From Cellulophaga sp. HaHaR_3_176 (GTDB lineage Bacteria; Bacteroidota; Bacteroidia; Flavobacteriales; Flavobacteriaceae): 64,000 nt of DNA. This document shows, one piece after another, positions 43,530 through 54,194 of this stretch (position 1 is the stretch's first letter; each line of letters starts with the position of its first letter). The position numbers and the translations under genes were made by a program. The stretch spans positions 2,382,001 through 2,446,000 of the forward strand of contig NZ_CP058990.1 of NCBI RefSeq assembly GCF_019021925.1. Reading direction: 5' to 3'. Under the pieces are notes generated by a model, which was not told where the DNA came from, ran no database searches, and saw only the letters and a list, made by a program, of their open reading frames with translations.

Positions 43530-44870
43530 TTATGCTACTTTTCTATTTTTACCTGTCTTCATTAAACCATCATAATGACGATTTAACAAATAAGAGTTAA
43601 CCTGTTGTACAGTATCAATTGCAACACCCACCATAATAAGTAAAGATGTTCCACCATAAAATATTGCCCATCCAGCTTGTACATCCATTAATTTTACAAT
43701 TATAGCTGGAAGTACAGCTAATAATGCAAGAAAAACAGAACCTGGTAAGGTAATCAAAGACATAATCTTATCTAAGAAATCACCAGTCTCTGCACCAGGT
43801 CTTACTCCCGGTATGAAACCACCACTTCTTTTTAAGTCATCTGCCATTTTATTAGTCGGTACAGTAATTGCGGTGTAAAAGTAAGTAAAAACTATAATTA
43901 AAAAAGCAAATAATAAATTATATGCTAATCCGAACATATCTTGAAACTGAACTTCCATCCATTGACCCCAAGATGTTTCATTAAAAGTCTTACCTATTAG
44001 ACCAGGTGCAAACATAATTGCTTGTGCAAAAATGATAGGCATAACTCCTGATGCATTTAGCTTTAAAGGTATATACTGCCTTGATCCCATAATATCCTTT
44101 TCATATCCACCAGAGGCAGATCTTCTTGCATACTGAACAGGAATCTGTCTAGTTGCCATTACTAGCAACACACATAACAATATAACCACAAACCAAATAA
44201 TAACTTCTACAATAACCAACATTGGACCACCAGTACCACTCCATCTAGACAAAGCTTCTTGAGCAAATGCTTGAGGCATATTAGCAATAATACCAACCAT
44301 AATTAATAGTGAAATACCATTACCAATACCTTTATCAGTAATTTTTTCACCTAACCACATAGCAAATACTGTTCCTGTAACTAATATAATTACTGAAGGA
44401 ATCATAAAATCTAAACCCTTACCTAATAAAAAAGCACTATCAGGTACACCAAACTGGCTCAATCCTAATAAATAAGTAGGTGCCTGTAAAATACAAATAC
44501 CAATAGTTAACCACCTAGTTATCTGATTGATAGTTTTCCTTCCACTTTCACCTTCTTTTTGTAACTTTTGTAAGTAAGGAATTGCTATTCCCATTAATTG
44601 AACTACAATAGATGCAGAAATATAAGGCATAATACCTAACGCAAAAACAGAGGCTTTCGAAAAAGCTCCGCCTGTAAATGCATTTAAAATACCAAAAATT
44701 CCATTTTCCGTACCAGAAGACAACGCTCCTAATTGTGCTGTATCAATACCAGGCAAAGCAATTTGTGCTCCAAAACGATAAACCAACAACAAACCAAGAG
44801 TTACAAGGATTCTTCCTTTTAATTCTTCTATCTTCCAAATATTAGATAATGTCTCGAAAAATTTCTTCAT
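43530..44870 (-). CDS. secY: Protein translocase subunit SecY
   Basis: 446 residues with ten transmembrane helices. It forms the Sec channel. Recognisable blocks are GLLLVYRFGAQIALPGID, the lateral gate and plug area GGAFSKASVFALGIMPYISASIVVQL, and MATRQIPVQYARRSASGGYEKD. Sits between rplO and infA as in most bacteria; 10 bases after rplO. Confidence 0.98.
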   Translation of the reverse strand: MKKFFETLSNIWKIEELKGRILVTLGLLLVYRFGAQIALPGIDTAQLGALSSGTENGIFGILNAFTGGAFSKASVFALGIMPYISASIVVQLMGIAIPYLQKLQKEGESGRKTINQITRWLTIGICILQAPTYLLGLSQFGVPDSAFLLGKGLDFMIPSVIILVTGTVFAMWLGEKITDKGIGNGISLLIMVGIIANMPQAFAQEALSRWSGTGGPMLVIVEVIIWFVVILLCVLLVMATRQIPVQYARRSASGGYEKDIMGSRQYIPLKLNASGVMPIIFAQAIMFAPGLIGKTFNETSWGQWMEVQFQDMFGLAYNLLFAFLIIVFTYFYTAITVPTNKMADDLKRSGGFIPGVRPGAETGDFLDKIMSLITLPGSVFLALLAVLPAIIVKLMDVQAGWAIFYGGTSLLIMVGVAIDTVQQVNSYLLNRHYDGLMKTGKNRKVA

Positions 44871-44880
44871 AGTATATTTC

Positions 44881-45333
44881 TTATAAACTTATTGCTTCAC
44901 CACCTGCAGCTTCGATAGCCGACTTAGCAGTTGCAGTAAATTTATGTACAGATATTTTTAATGAAGTTTTTAATTCACCTCCACCTAAAATTTTAACTAA
45001 ATCGTTTTTATCTACCAATCTGTTTTCAATTAAAACATCTAAAGTAATAGTATCTTTAACAATACCATTATCTACTAAAAGTTGTAATTTATCTAAATTG
45101 ATACCAGCATAATCTTTTCTATTGATATTCGTAAAACCAAACTTAGGAACACGACGTTGCAAAGGCATTTGACCACCTTCAAAACCAATCTTTTTAGAAT
45201 AACCAGATCTAGATTTAGCACCTTTATGACCTCTAGTAGCTGTACCACCTTTACCAGTACCTTGTCCACGACCTACAATTTTACCTGCACGGTGAATAGC
45301 TCCTTCAGCCGGTTTTAAACTATTTAAATTCAT
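44881..45333 (-). CDS. rplO: Ribosomal protein uL15
   Basis: 150 residues; glycine-rich N-terminal stretch (GRGQGTGKGGTATRGHKGAKSRSG) threads into 23S rRNA. Late assembly protein. 12 bases after rpmD. Confidence 0.98.
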   Translation of the reverse strand: MNLNSLKPAEGAIHRAGKIVGRGQGTGKGGTATRGHKGAKSRSGYSKKIGFEGGQMPLQRRVPKFGFTNINRKDYAGINLDKLQLLVDNGIVKDTITLDVLIENRLVDKNDLVKILGGGELKTSLKISVHKFTATAKSAIEAAGGEAISL

Positions 45334-45345
45334 CTTTTATATTTT

Positions 45346-45525
45346 TTAAGCTTCCTCAGTAGAAACTAAGTGATTAACTTTAGAAATCATACCCATAATA
45401 TTAGGGGTATTTTCGTGCTCTACAACTTGACCTATCTTCTTCAAACCAAGAGCTTCAAGAGTCCTCTTCTGATTCTGAGGCTTCTTTATAGCACTCTTAA
45501 CTTGTTTAACTTTAACTTTTGCCAT
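45346..45525 (-). CDS. rpmD: Ribosomal protein uL30
   Basis: 59 residues starting MAKVKVKQVKSAIKKPQNQ, with RTLEALGLKKIGQVVEHENTP identifying L30. Read from the sequence between rpsE and rplO, 12 bases from each neighbour; a longer out-of-frame reading in this stretch is not coding. Confidence 0.97.
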   Translation of the reverse strand: MAKVKVKQVKSAIKKPQNQKRTLEALGLKKIGQVVEHENTPNIMGMISKVNHLVSTEEA

Positions 45526-45537
45526 AATACCTTTAAT

Positions 45538-46062
45538 TTATCCCTTAAAAACTTTTTCAAGAGAAATTCCTCTTTGACTAGCAATTGTCTTAGCATCTCT
45601 AATTTGCAATAAAGCATCAAAAGTAGCCTTAACAACGTTATGTGGATTTGAAGATCCTTGTGATTTAGAAAGCACATCATGAACCCCAACAGCCTCTAGA
45701 ACTGATCTTACAGCACCACCAGCAATAACACCAGTACCATGAGAAGCAGGCTGAATATAAACTCTAGCCCCTCCAAATTTACCTTTTTGTTCATGTGGTA
45801 TAGTACCTTTATTTAAAGGTATTCTAACTAAGTTTTTCTTAGCATCTTCAATAGCCTTTGCAATAGCTGTAGCAACTTCTTTAGATTTACCTAAACCTTG
45901 TCCGACAACACCATTTTCATCACCTACAACAACTATAGCAGAAAATCCAAATGCTCTACCACCTTTTGTTACCTTAGTTACTCTTTGTACACCAACCAAA
46001 CGATCTTTTAAATCAAGACCTCCTGGTTTTACAACTTCTACGTTTCTGTATTTTTGGTACAT
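45538..46062 (-). CDS. rpsE: Ribosomal protein uS5
   Basis: 174 residues. Central S5 motif [23 protein letters not shown] and [22 protein letters not shown]. It helps form the mRNA entry tunnel and affects accuracy. 7 bases after rplR. Confidence 0.98.
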   Translation of the reverse strand: MYQKYRNVEVVKPGGLDLKDRLVGVQRVTKVTKGGRAFGFSAIVVVGDENGVVGQGLGKSKEVATAIAKAIEDAKKNLVRIPLNKGTIPHEQKGKFGGARVYIQPASHGTGVIAGGAVRSVLEAVGVHDVLSKSQGSSNPHNVVKATFDALLQIRDAKTIASQRGISLEKVFKG

Positions 46063-46069
46063 ATCTTAT

Positions 46070-46426
46070 TTAGAATTTAAGTCCTGCTTCTCTAGCTCCT
46101 TCAGCTAATGATTTTACTCTACCATGGTATAAACAACCACCTCTATCAAAAGCTACAGTTTCCACCCCAGCTTTTTGTGCTTTATCAGCAATAGTTTTCC
46201 CTACTAAGTTTGCGATTTCAGTTTTAGTTCCTTTTGTTTTTGCAATTTCCTTATCTCTAGAAGATGCAGATACTAAAGTTACTCCACTATTATCATCTAT
46301 AACTTGTACATAAATCTCTTTGTTACTTCTAAAAACCGATAATCTTGGTCTTTCAGCTGTACCAAATGATACTTTACGTATTCTTCTCTTAATTCGCTGT
46401 CTTCTTTCAGTCTTTGATAATCCCAT
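46070..46426 (-). CDS. rplR: Ribosomal protein uL18
   Basis: 118 residues that bind 5S rRNA. Typical ends are [31 protein letters not shown] and the C-terminal [11 protein letters not shown]. 11 bases after rplF. Confidence 0.98.
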   Translation of the reverse strand: MGLSKTERRQRIKRRIRKVSFGTAERPRLSVFRSNKEIYVQVIDDNSGVTLVSASSRDKEIAKTKGTKTEIANLVGKTIADKAQKAGVETVAFDRGGCLYHGRVKSLAEGAREAGLKF

Positions 46427-46437
46427 AATTCTACTTA

Positions 46438-46980
46438 TTATGCTGACTTACCAGCTTTTCTTCTTAATTGTTCACCTACAAACTTGATACCTTTTCCTTT
46501 GTAAGGCTCAGGTCTACGGAAAGATCTAATTTTAGCAGCCACTTGACCAACTAATTGCTTGTCGAAAGACGTTAATTTAATTATTGGATTTTTTCCTTTT
46601 TCAGATATTGTTTCGATTTTAACCTCTGGAGCTAAATCAATTACAATATTATGAGAAAAACCTAAAGCTAAATCTAATTTTTGACCTTGGTTACTTGCAC
46701 GATATCCTACTCCTACAAGTTCCAATTCTTTAGTCCACCCTTTTGAAACACCATCAACCATATTCCTAACCAATGATCTATATAAACCATGTTTAGCTTT
46801 ATGATCTTTAGAATCAGATGGTCTAGTTACAAAAACCTGACCTTCTTCAACCTTTATTTCAACAGCGCTATATTCTTGAGTTAACTCACCCAACTTACCT
46901 TTAACAGTAAGTACATTATCTTTAATTTCAACGGTAACCCCTTCAGGAATCGTTATTGGATTATTACCTATTCTAGACAT
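46438..46980 (-). CDS. rplF: Ribosomal protein uL6
   Basis: 180 residues with two L6 repeats. [18 protein letters not shown] opens the first; the C-terminal signature is [22 protein letters not shown]. It lies near the sarcin-ricin loop. 20 bases after rpsH. Confidence 0.98.
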   Translation of the reverse strand: MSRIGNNPITIPEGVTVEIKDNVLTVKGKLGELTQEYSAVEIKVEEGQVFVTRPSDSKDHKAKHGLYRSLVRNMVDGVSKGWTKELELVGVGYRASNQGQKLDLALGFSHNIVIDLAPEVKIETISEKGKNPIIKLTSFDKQLVGQVAAKIRSFRRPEPYKGKGIKFVGEQLRRKAGKSA

Positions 46981-47000
46981 TTTTCTAAATCTTTATAGTA

Positions 47001-47399
47001 TTAATAAACGTAACACAATACCTCGCCACCAACTTTTTCTAACTTAGCTTGCTTACTAGTCATAACTCCATGTGAAGTTGAAACAACAGCAATACCTAAT
47101 CCGTTAAGTACTCTTGGCAAATCTGCAGAACCAGCATACTTACGTAGACCTGGTTTACTTACGCGCATAATTTTTTTAATTATCGGTTCTTTTGTTAGCT
47201 TATCATATTTCAAAGCTATTTTAACCGTTCCTTGAACTTTATTAGGTTCAAATTTATAACTTAATATATATCCTTGTTCGAATAATATTTTAGTTATTTC
47301 TTTTTTTAGATTAGATGCAGGAATCTCAACGATTCTATGCCCAGCACTGCTGGCATTTCTAATTCTAGTTAAATAATCCGATACTGGATCTGTTACCAT
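47001..47399 (-). CDS. rpsH: Ribosomal protein uS8
   Basis: 132 residues; core binder of 16S central domain. DPVSDYLTRIRNASSAGHRIVEIPAS at the start and GIAVVSTSHGVMTSKQAK at the end are diagnostic. In E. coli S8 autoregulates the spc operon at rplE; no S8-like site was recognised here. Separated from rpsN by 70 bases. Confidence 0.98.
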   Translation of the reverse strand: MVTDPVSDYLTRIRNASSAGHRIVEIPASNLKKEITKILFEQGYILSYKFEPNKVQGTVKIALKYDKLTKEPIIKKIMRVSKPGLRKYAGSADLPRVLNGLGIAVVSTSHGVMTSKQAKLEKVGGEVLCYVY

Positions 47400-47469
47400 A
47401 TTTATTTATTTACGGAATTGGTTTTTAGCAAAACTACTAAACCTGAAACCTGTTTATACTAATAATTAA

Positions 47470-47739
47470 TTACCAGCTAGCCTTTTTAACTCCAGGTATT
47501 AAACCTTGGTTAGCCATTTCTCTAAAAGTAACCCTTGATAATCCAAAAGTTCTCATGTAACCTCTTGGTCTACCAGTAAGCTTACATCTATTATGTAAAC
47601 GAACAGGAGATGCATTTTTAGGTAATTTCTGTAATGCTTCGTAATCACCAGCTTCTTTCAAAGCCTTTCTTTTCTCAGCGTACTTAGCTACCGTTTTTTC
47701 TCTCTTAACCTCACGGGCTTTCATTGATTCTTTAGCCAT
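47470..47739 (-). CDS. rpsN: Ribosomal protein uS14, zinc-free type
   Basis: 89 residues, the long form without the CxxC...CxxC zinc ribbon; the conserved tail is [25 protein letters not shown]. Head protein of the small subunit. One base after rplE, and translated with it. Confidence 0.98.
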   Translation of the reverse strand: MAKESMKAREVKREKTVAKYAEKRKALKEAGDYEALQKLPKNASPVRLHNRCKLTGRPRGYMRTFGLSRVTFREMANQGLIPGVKKASW

Positions 47740-47740
47740 A

Positions 47741-48292
47741 CTAGTTCTTTTTGAAAGGTAATCCTAATTGAGTTAATAATGATTTTGCCTCTTTATCTGT
47801 CGGCGCAGAAGTTACAAAGGTAATATCCATTCCGTTTATTCTATTGATTTTATCAATATTTATCTCAGGAAAAATAATTTGCTCAGTAACACCAAGGTTA
47901 TAATTACCTCTACCATCAAATCCAGTAGCTTTAATACCTTGAAAATCCCTAACACGTGGCAAGGCACTAGTAACTAAACGATCAAGAAATTCATACATTC
48001 TTTCACCCCTTAATGTTACCTTACAACCAATAGGCATTCCTTTTCTAAGTTTAAAAGACGCAACATCTTTCTTAGATATTGTAGTTACAGATTTTTGACC
48101 TGTTATTGTTGTAAGCTCCTCAACCGCGTGATCAATTAACTTTTTATCAGCAACAGCAGCACCAACTCCTCTACTTACTACAATTTTCTCTAGTTTAGGG
48201 ACTTGCATAATGTTCTTATACCCAAACTCTTCTTTAAGAGCGCCAATAACACGCTCATTATATTCTTTCTTTAACCTTGTAACGTAAGCCAT
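47741..48292 (-). CDS. rplE: Ribosomal protein uL5
   Basis: 183 residues; binds 5S rRNA and the P-site t[17 protein letters not shown] and [16 protein letters not shown] block ([17 protein letters not shown]) mark it. Two bases after rplX. Confidence 0.98.
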   Translation of the reverse strand: MAYVTRLKKEYNERVIGALKEEFGYKNIMQVPKLEKIVVSRGVGAAVADKKLIDHAVEELTTITGQKSVTTISKKDVASFKLRKGMPIGCKVTLRGERMYEFLDRLVTSALPRVRDFQGIKATGFDGRGNYNLGVTEQIIFPEINIDKINRINGMDITFVTSAPTDKEAKSLLTQLGLPFKKN

Positions 48293-48294
48293 AA

Positions 48295-48609
48295 CTATAT
48301 TACTTCATTAGATTTTTTAGAGAATCTTACTTTTTTCCCATCTCTAACCTCGTAACCTACTCTCGTAGTTTCACCAGATTTTGAATCTATCAAAGATAAA
48401 TTAGAAATATGAATAAGTGCCTCTTTTTTTACTATACCACCTTGAGGGTTTTTTGCACTAGGCTTTTCGTGTTTAGAGACCATATTAGCCCCTTCTACGA
48501 TAGCTTTATTTTTGTCAAAATCTACCTTCATAACCTTACCTTCAACACCTTTATGGTCTCCAGCTACGATTCTTACGATATCTCCTACTTTTATTTTTAG
48601 CTTTTTCAT
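48295..48609 (-). CDS. rplX: Ribosomal protein uL24
   Basis: 104 residues with the KOW motif [23 protein letters not shown]. It initiates 50S assembly. 12 bases after rplN. Confidence 0.98.
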   Translation of the reverse strand: MKKLKIKVGDIVRIVAGDHKGVEGKVMKVDFDKNKAIVEGANMVSKHEKPSAKNPQGGIVKKEALIHISNLSLIDSKSGETTRVGYEVRDGKKVRFSKKSNEVI

Positions 48610-48621
48610 CTGTTCTAAATG

Positions 48622-48990
48622 TTATAGCACCTCAGGAGCTAATGATACAATTTTCATGAACTGTTTGTCACGAAGTTCTCTAGCTACAGGTCCGAATACA
48701 CGAGTTCCTTTCATTTCACCCGTTGGGTTTAATAAAACACATGCGTTATCATCAAAACGAATATAAGAACCATCTTGTCTTCTTACTTCTTTTTTTGTTC
48801 TAACAACAACCGCAGTAGAAACAGCACCTTTTTTCACAGTACCATTTGGAGTAGCTTCCTTAACAGCTACTACAATTTTATCTCCTACAGAAGCGTATCT
48901 TCTTTTTGTACCACCTAATACTCTGATTGTCAAAACTTCTTTTGCACCAGTATTATCAGCTACTTTTAATCTTGATTCTTGCTGTAACAT
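48622..48990 (-). CDS. rplN: Ribosomal protein uL14
   Basis: 122 residues. [20 protein letters not shown] and [28 protein letters not shown] are the canonical ends. Located at the subunit interface. Two bases after rpsQ. Confidence 0.98.
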   Translation of the reverse strand: MLQQESRLKVADNTGAKEVLTIRVLGGTKRRYASVGDKIVVAVKEATPNGTVKKGAVSTAVVVRTKKEVRRQDGSYIRFDDNACVLLNPTGEMKGTRVFGPVARELRDKQFMKIVSLAPEVL

Positions 48991-48992
48991 AA

Positions 48993-49250
48993 TTATTTAG
49001 CTCTTTCAATGATTTCAACTAATCTCCAACATTTGGTTTTACTTAATGGACGGGTCTCCATTATTCTCACAGTATCACCTATGTTGCAATCGTTTTTTTC
49101 ATCGTGTGCAACATATTTTTTAGTTCTTAAAACGAACTTTCCGTACATAGGATGCTTTACTCGCTTAACTTCTGAAATCACAATTGATTTCTCCATTTTA
49201 TTACTAGTAACAACTCCTACTCTCTCTTTTCTTAAGTTTCTTTTTTCCAT
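48993..49250 (-). CDS. rpsQ: Ribosomal protein uS17
   Basis: 85 residues, OB fold. Signature [23 protein letters not shown]. 13 bases after rpmC. Confidence 0.98.
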   Translation of the reverse strand: MEKRNLRKERVGVVTSNKMEKSIVISEVKRVKHPMYGKFVLRTKKYVAHDEKNDCNIGDTVRIMETRPLSKTKCWRLVEIIERAK

Positions 49251-49263
49251 AAAGCAGAACCAG

Positions 49264-49455
49264 TTATTGGTTATCCCTTTTAGTTAATTCTGTCGCTATT
49301 CTAGCCACTATTCTTCTCGCTTTTCTTATTTGAAGCGGGTTCTCAAGTGGTGTTACACTGTGAGCTATTTTCATATCTGAATGTTGCTTTTTAGCTTCAG
49401 CTAATTTCAAGCCTAATTCTTCAACAGATAATTCCTTTACTTCTGATTGTTTCAT
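49264..49455 (-). CDS. rpmC: Ribosomal protein uL29
   Basis: 63 residues, two helices ([19 protein letters not shown] and [19 protein letters not shown]). It forms part of the trigger-factor docking site at the exit tunnel. 19 bases after rplP. Confidence 0.97.
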   Translation of the reverse strand: MKQSEVKELSVEELGLKLAEAKKQHSDMKIAHSVTPLENPLQIRKARRIVARIATELTKRDNQ

Positions 49456-49474
49456 GATTCTTTACAATTAAAAA

Positions 49475-49894
49475 TTAAGCTGAATAATCTCTAGCAACAA
49501 TGAATTTTGTTTTTACTGGCAACTTCTGCGCCGCAAGACGTAAAGCTTCTTTTGCGATCTCTTGAGATACACCACCGATTTCAAACATAATTCTACCTGG
49601 CAATACAACAGCAACAAAGTACTCAGGAGCACCCTTACCTTTACCCATACGAACCTCTAAAGGCTTTTTGGTAATTGGCTTATCTGGAAATATTTTAATC
49701 CACATTTGCCCTTCTCTTTTCATATATCTAGTAGCTGCAATACGTGCAGCTTCTATTTGTCTAGACGTTATAAAACTTGTATCCAAAGATTTTATACCGA
49801 ACATACCATTGGAAAGTTGGTGACCTCTACCAGAGATACCTTTCATTCTTCCCTTTTGCGTCTTACGAAATTTCGTTCTTTTTGGTTGTAACAT
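49475..49894 (-). CDS. rplP: Ribosomal protein uL16
   Basis: 139 residues; [19 protein letters not shown] start and the signatures [16 protein letters not shown] and [30 protein letters not shown]. Near the A-site tRNA elbow. 22 bases after rpsC. Confidence 0.98.
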   Translation of the reverse strand: MLQPKRTKFRKTQKGRMKGISGRGHQLSNGMFGIKSLDTSFITSRQIEAARIAATRYMKREGQMWIKIFPDKPITKKPLEVRMGKGKGAPEYFVAVVLPGRIMFEIGGVSQEIAKEALRLAAQKLPVKTKFIVARDYSA

Positions 49895-49916
49895 TTTTTC
49901 TTACTTCTTTAAAAAA

Positions 49917-50636
49917 TTACTTTCTACGACGTGGCTTCTTGTTACCATCCTGCTTCCCTCCTTTAGATGATTGACCTTTTTCCATGCCAACTAAAGGTGA
50001 TAGATCTCTCTTACCATATACTTCACCTTTCATGATCCATACTTTTATACCTAATCTTCCATAAGTAGTATGAGCCTCGTGTAAAGCATAATCAATATCA
50101 GCTCTAAATGTAGATAATGGTATTCTTCCATCTTTATAAGACTCAGAACGGGCCATTTCAGCTCCATTTAAACGTCCAGAAATTTGAACTTTGATTCCCT
50201 CTGCATTCATACGCATTGCAGCTGCAATTGACATTTTGATAGCACGTCTAAACGAAATTCTATTTTCAATTTGACGAGCAATACTAGCCGCAACTAAATT
50301 TGCATCAACTTCAGGTCTCTTAATTTCAAAAATATTTATTTGAACCTCTTTATCAGTAATCTTCTTAAGCTCCTCCTTCAACTTATCTACTTCCTGACCA
50401 CCTTTACCGATAATAATACCAGGTCTAGCAGTTGTAATAGTAATAGTTATAAGTTTTAGAGTACGCTCAATAATAACTCTTGACACACTCGCCTTAGCTA
50501 AACGTGCATGAACATATTTTCTGATTTTATCGTCTTCGGCTAATTTATCACCGTAATCATTTCCACCATACCAGTTAGATTCCCATCCTCTGATGATACC
50601 TAAACGAATTCCTATTGGATTTGTCTTCTGTCCCAT
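49917..50636 (-). CDS. rpsC: Ribosomal protein uS3
   Basis: 239 residues with a KH domain ([22 protein letters not shown], the GxxG loop) and the S3 C-terminal domain ([14 protein letters not shown]). The basic tail [12 protein letters not shown] is at the end. Lines the mRNA entry channel. Three bases after rplV. Confidence 0.98.
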   Translation of the reverse strand: MGQKTNPIGIRLGIIRGWESNWYGGNDYGDKLAEDDKIRKYVHARLAKASVSRVIIERTLKLITITITTARPGIIIGKGGQEVDKLKEELKKITDKEVQINIFEIKRPEVDANLVAASIARQIENRISFRRAIKMSIAAAMRMNAEGIKVQISGRLNGAEMARSESYKDGRIPLSTFRADIDYALHEAHTTYGRLGIKVWIMKGEVYGKRDLSPLVGMEKGQSSKGGKQDGNKKPRRRK

Positions 50637-50639
50637 ACT

Positions 50640-51047
50640 CTAGCTTTGTACGTTATTGTTAGAATCCAATACTAATGTAACATGATTGGAACGTTTTCTA
50701 ATTCTATGTGCTCTACCCTGCGGAGCAGGTCTAAGTCTTTTCAACATAGCCCCACCATCAACTCTAATCTCCTTAATAAAGAGAGCAGCATCTTCAACAC
50801 TAGCGTCTTCATTTTTAGCTTGCCAGTTAGCAATTGCTGATAAAAGCAATTTCTCTAATTTACGAGAAGCCTCTTTAGAATTGAATTTTAAAATAGCAAG
50901 TGCTTTTTCAATTTCAACACCCCTTACCAAGTCAGCAACTAAACGCATCTTTCTTGGTGAAGTAGGACAGTTATTTAACTTAGCAAAAGCAATCTGCTTT
51001 TTCTCTGCCTTTATTCTTTCGGCCATTTGTTTTTTACGAACTCCCAT
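50640..51047 (-). CDS. rplV: Ribosomal protein uL22
   Basis: 135 residues. Its beta-hairpin lines the exit tunnel; the signature [26 protein letters not shown] ends it. The start [17 protein letters not shown] extends about 15 residues beyond the E. coli protein. 3 bases after rpsS. Confidence 0.97.
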   Translation of the reverse strand: MGVRKKQMAERIKAEKKQIAFAKLNNCPTSPRKMRLVADLVRGVEIEKALAILKFNSKEASRKLEKLLLSAIANWQAKNEDASVEDAALFIKEIRVDGGAMLKRLRPAPQGRAHRIRKRSNHVTLVLDSNNNVQS

Positions 51048-51050
51048 AGC

Positions 51051-51329
51051 TTACTTTTTTCCTTTATTTTTCGTACCTCCATGACCCCTAAAAGATCTAG
51101 TTGGTGAAAATTCTCCTAATTTATGACCAACCATGTTTTCTGTAACAAATACAGGAACAAATTGCCTACCATTATGAACAGCTATAGTTTGACCAACAAA
51201 ATCTGGTGTTATCATAGAAGCTCTTGACCATGTCTTAACGACTGCCTTTTTACCAGAATCTACATTCTGTTGAACTTTCTTTTCTAAACTAAAGTGAACA
51301 TAAGGTCCTTTTTTCAGTGAACGTGCCAT
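51051..51329 (-). CDS. rpsS: Ribosomal protein uS19
   Basis: 92 residues; [19 protein letters not shown] and [17 protein letters not shown] are diagnostic. Head protein that binds 16S with S13. 13 bases after rplB. Confidence 0.98.
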   Translation of the reverse strand: MARSLKKGPYVHFSLEKKVQQNVDSGKKAVVKTWSRASMITPDFVGQTIAVHNGRQFVPVFVTENMVGHKLGEFSPTRSFRGHGGTKNKGKK

Positions 51330-51342
51330 TTCTTTCTACTTT

Positions 51343-52167
51343 TTATTTCTTTCTACGTTCTAATATATATCTATTTGTAGCCTTAGTCTTAGAACGAGTT
51401 CTATATCCTTTAGCAGGAATACCGTTCTTAGATCTTGGATGACCACCCGAAGCTCTACCTTCACCACCACCCATTGGGTGATCGACAGGGTTCATTGCTA
51501 CCGGTCTAGTTCTAGGTCTTCTACCTAACCACCTACTTCTACCCGCTTTACCAGATACCAATAACTGGTGATCAGAATTAGATACCGCACCAATTGTAGC
51601 TAAACACAAAACTAAAATCAATCTAGTTTCACCTGATGGCAATTTAACTGTAGCAAATTTACCATCTCTCGCCATTAATTGAGCGAAAGTTCCAGCACTT
51701 CTAGCCATTACAGCTCCCTGACCAGGACGCAACTCTATACAAGAAATAATAGTACCTAAAGGAATAACACTTAAAGGAAGTGCATTTCCTATTTCAGGAG
51801 TTGCATTCTCGCCAGAAGAAATCTCCTGACCTACCTGCAATCCATTTTGAGCTACAATATACCTCTTTTCATTATCTGCATATTTCACTAAAGCAATAAA
51901 TGCAGTTCTATTTGGATCGTACTGTATTGACTCAACAACACCAGCAACATCTTGCTTGTCTCTTTTGAAATCAATAACACGATACCTTCTCTTATGACCA
52001 CCACCTCTGTGTTGGATAGTCATTTTACCTTGACTGTTTCTACCTCCAGATTTTTTTAACGAAGAAAGCAAGCTTTTCTCCGGCTTATCAGTAGTAATGG
52101 CGTCAAATCCATTAACTACTCTAAAACGCTGACCTGGAGTGATTGGTTTTAATTTTCTAACTGACAT
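51343..52167 (-). CDS. rplB: Ribosomal protein uL2
   Basis: 274 residues, needed for subunit association and the peptidyl-transferase centre. [40 protein letters not shown] and [22 protein letters not shown] (with the histidine of [10 protein letters not shown]) are conserved. 9 bases after rplW. Confidence 0.98.
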   Translation of the reverse strand: MSVRKLKPITPGQRFRVVNGFDAITTDKPEKSLLSSLKKSGGRNSQGKMTIQHRGGGHKRRYRVIDFKRDKQDVAGVVESIQYDPNRTAFIALVKYADNEKRYIVAQNGLQVGQEISSGENATPEIGNALPLSVIPLGTIISCIELRPGQGAVMARSAGTFAQLMARDGKFATVKLPSGETRLILVLCLATIGAVSNSDHQLLVSGKAGRSRWLGRRPRTRPVAMNPVDHPMGGGEGRASGGHPRSKNGIPAKGYRTRSKTKATNRYILERRKK

Positions 52168-52176
52168 TTCTTGTCT

Positions 52177-52467
52177 TTATAGATTATTGTAATAATCAAT
52201 TATATCTCCTTCAGCAACATCTACAATTGCTTTCTTAAAAGCATTTGATTTACCGTGTTGCACTCCGGTTTTTGTATAACGGGTCTTTCTTGAAGGACCG
52301 TAATTCATTGTTCTAACTTTATCAACCGAAACTCCATAAGTAGTTTCAACAGCTTCTTTTATCTGTAGTTTGTTCGCTTTTGGATTAACAATAAATCCAT
52401 AACGATTATACAACTCACTATCTGAAGTCATTTTTTCGGTAATAATAGGCTTTATTAACACACTCAT
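52177..52467 (-). CDS. rplW: Ribosomal protein uL23
   Basis: 96 residues at the exit tunnel, docking site for SRP and trigger factor. IIKPIITEKMTSDSE-like start (VLIKPIITEKMT) and ANKLQIKEAVETTYGVSVDKVRTMNY are characteristic. 7 bases after rplD. Confidence 0.97.
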   Translation of the reverse strand: MSVLIKPIITEKMTSDSELYNRYGFIVNPKANKLQIKEAVETTYGVSVDKVRTMNYGPSRKTRYTKTGVQHGKSNAFKKAIVDVAEGDIIDYYNNL

Positions 52468-52474
52468 GTCTCTA

Positions 52475-53104
52475 CTATTTTGTTAAGTTAGACTCTATTC
52501 CTTCTAAAGAACCTTCTAGAAGTACAATATTATTAGCATTTAAGATCTTATAAGTGCTTAAGGCTGAGTTGGTTACAACTTCAGTCCCTTTTAAATTGCG
52601 TGACGACAAATATACATTATTATTTGAATCACCCAACACAAATAGAGATTTTTTATTTTCCAATCCTAAAGACTTTAAAACATTTTTAAAATCTTTCGTT
52701 TTTGGAGCTTCAAAATTGAAATTTTCAACAACTAAAATCGACTTTTCATTTGATTTTATAGTTAAAGCTGATTTTCTAGCTAAACGTTTTAAATTCTTAT
52801 TCAATTTCTGCTTATAATCTTTAGGTCTAGGGCCAAAAATACGACCACCACCTCTAAAAACTGGAGATTTAATACTACCCGCACGAGCAGTACCTGTTCC
52901 CTTTTGTTTTTTAATTTTTCTTGTACTACCAGCTATTTCAGCTCTTTCTTTTGCCTTATGCGTACCTTGTCTTTGGTGCGCTAAATACTGTTTTACATCC
53001 AAGTAAACAGCATGCTTATTTGGCTCTATCGCGAATACAGAATCAGAAAGCTCAACCTTTCTACCTGTTTCTTTTCCTTTAATATCTAAAACTGCTACCT
53101 TCAT
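52475..53104 (-). CDS. rplD: Ribosomal protein uL4
   Basis: 209 residues. The tunnel loop is [34 protein letters not shown]. In E. coli L4 represses its own S10 operon by attenuation. Its ATG shares one base with the rplC stop codon, so the two are translationally coupled. The hairpin-rich spacer before rplC is a natural candidate target. Confidence 0.98.
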   Translation of the reverse strand: MKVAVLDIKGKETGRKVELSDSVFAIEPNKHAVYLDVKQYLAHQRQGTHKAKERAEIAGSTRKIKKQKGTGTARAGSIKSPVFRGGGRIFGPRPKDYKQKLNKNLKRLARKSALTIKSNEKSILVVENFNFEAPKTKDFKNVLKSLGLENKKSLFVLGDSNNNVYLSSRNLKGTEVVTNSALSTYKILNANNIVLLEGSLEGIESNLTK

Positions 53105-53721
53105 TACTTCTCAATAGTTACGTAAGCGTTCTTATGACCAGGTACACAACCTTTTAAAACTACAAGGTTTTTTTCTGGAACTACTTTTAAAACTTTAAGG
53201 TTTTGAACAGTTACTCTATCACCACCCATTCTACCTGCCATTTTCATTCCTTTGAAAACGCGAGCAGGATAAGAAGCAGCACCTACAGAACCTGGAGCTC
53301 TTAACCTGTTATGCTGACCGTGAGTAGCTTGACCCACACCCGCAAAACCATGTCTTTTAACAACACCTTGAAAACCTTTACCTTTTGAAGTGCCTATTGC
53401 ATCAACAAATTCACCTTCTGCAAACAAATCAGCACCAATGGTGTCTCCTAGTTTGTAATCACCTTCAAAATCTCGGAATTCAACGACTTTTTTCTTAGGA
53501 GAAACACCTGCTTTTTTAAAATGGCCTGATTCAGCCTTATTAGCACGTTTTTCTGCCTTGTCATCGAAACCAAGCTGAAGGGCACTATACCCGTCCACCT
53601 CTAAGGTTCTGACTTGGGTAACTACACATGGACCAACTTCGATTACTGTACATGGCATATTTTTACCATTTTCATCGAAAATACTAGTCATGCCTACTTT
53701 CTTTCCTATTAACCCAGACAT
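53104..53721 (-). CDS. rplC: Ribosomal protein uL3
   Basis: 205 residues; early 50S assembly protein near the peptidyl-transferase centre. [17 protein letters not shown] and the signature [39 protein letters not shown]. Preceded by the longest spacer in the cluster (157 bases) with a terminator-like hairpin. Confidence 0.98.
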   Translation of the reverse strand: MSGLIGKKVGMTSIFDENGKNMPCTVIEVGPCVVTQVRTLEVDGYSALQLGFDDKAEKRANKAESGHFKKAGVSPKKKVVEFRDFEGDYKLGDTIGADLFAEGEFVDAIGTSKGKGFQGVVKRHGFAGVGQATHGQHNRLRAPGSVGAASYPARVFKGMKMAGRMGGDRVTVQNLKVLKVVPEKNLVVLKGCVPGHKNAYVTIEK

Positions 53722-53770
53722 ATTTAATTTAATTAATTAGTATTAACTTTTATTATTCACTTTTATTCAA

Positions 53771-53870
53771 AAAATCAGGGCCAAAAATAAATCGACCCTG
53801 ATTTTATTTTTTTCCGTTTTTCCTTTGCGAAACGCTTAGGACATGTATATCGTAATTACATAAATTACGA
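53771..53870 (-). promoter_or_regulatory. Candidate leader/attenuator between rpsJ and rplC
   Basis: In mRNA order the spacer holds a hairpin with 8-bp arms TCGTAATT/AATTACGA (53850-53870), a 5-bp CGTTT/AAACG hairpin around GCAAAGG, then AAAATCAGGG/CCCTGATTTT (53771-53780 with 53796-53805), followed by U-rich sequence like an intrinsic terminator. Because rplC and all later genes must still be transcribed, the last hairpin is best read as a regulated attenuator. I know no named leader with this shape; L4 or L3 control is an inference. Confidence 0.6.
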
Positions 53871-53878
53871 CAAGATAA

Positions 53879-54184
53879 TTAAACCTTGATCTCTACCTCA
53901 ACTCCACTAGGAAGCTCTAATTTCATAAGAGCATCAATAGTTTTCGAAGAAGAACTATAAATATCCAAAAGTCTTTTATAAGAACTTAATTGAAACTGCT
54001 CTCTCGATTTTTTATTAACGTGAGGAGAACGTAGTACAGTAAATATTTTCTTATGCGTTGGTAATGGAATTGGACCAGTTACAACAGCACCTGTAGTTTT
54101 TACAGTTTTTACGATTTTTTCAGCAGATTTATCTACTAAATTATAATCGTATGATTTTAGTTTTATTCTAATTTTTTGACTCAT
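53879..54184 (-). CDS. rpsJ: Ribosomal protein uS10
   Basis: 101 residues; also NusE, which partners NusB in antitermination. [25 protein letters not shown] and [29 protein letters not shown] are diagnostic. 10 bases after fusA; no tuf gene lies between, unlike E. coli. Confidence 0.98.
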   Translation of the reverse strand: MSQKIRIKLKSYDYNLVDKSAEKIVKTVKTTGAVVTGPIPLPTHKKIFTVLRSPHVNKKSREQFQLSSYKRLLDIYSSSSKTIDALMKLELPSGVEVEIKV

Positions 54185-54194
54185 TTTCGTAAAA

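Noticed and set aside
45486..45689. 67-codon minus-strand frame overlapping rpmD and rpsE
   Set aside because: It is out of frame with both; the true gene there is the 59-residue rpmD.
50686..51084. 132-codon open frame antisense to rplV
   Set aside because: rplV is certain; the antisense frame is a shadow of its lysine-rich coding.
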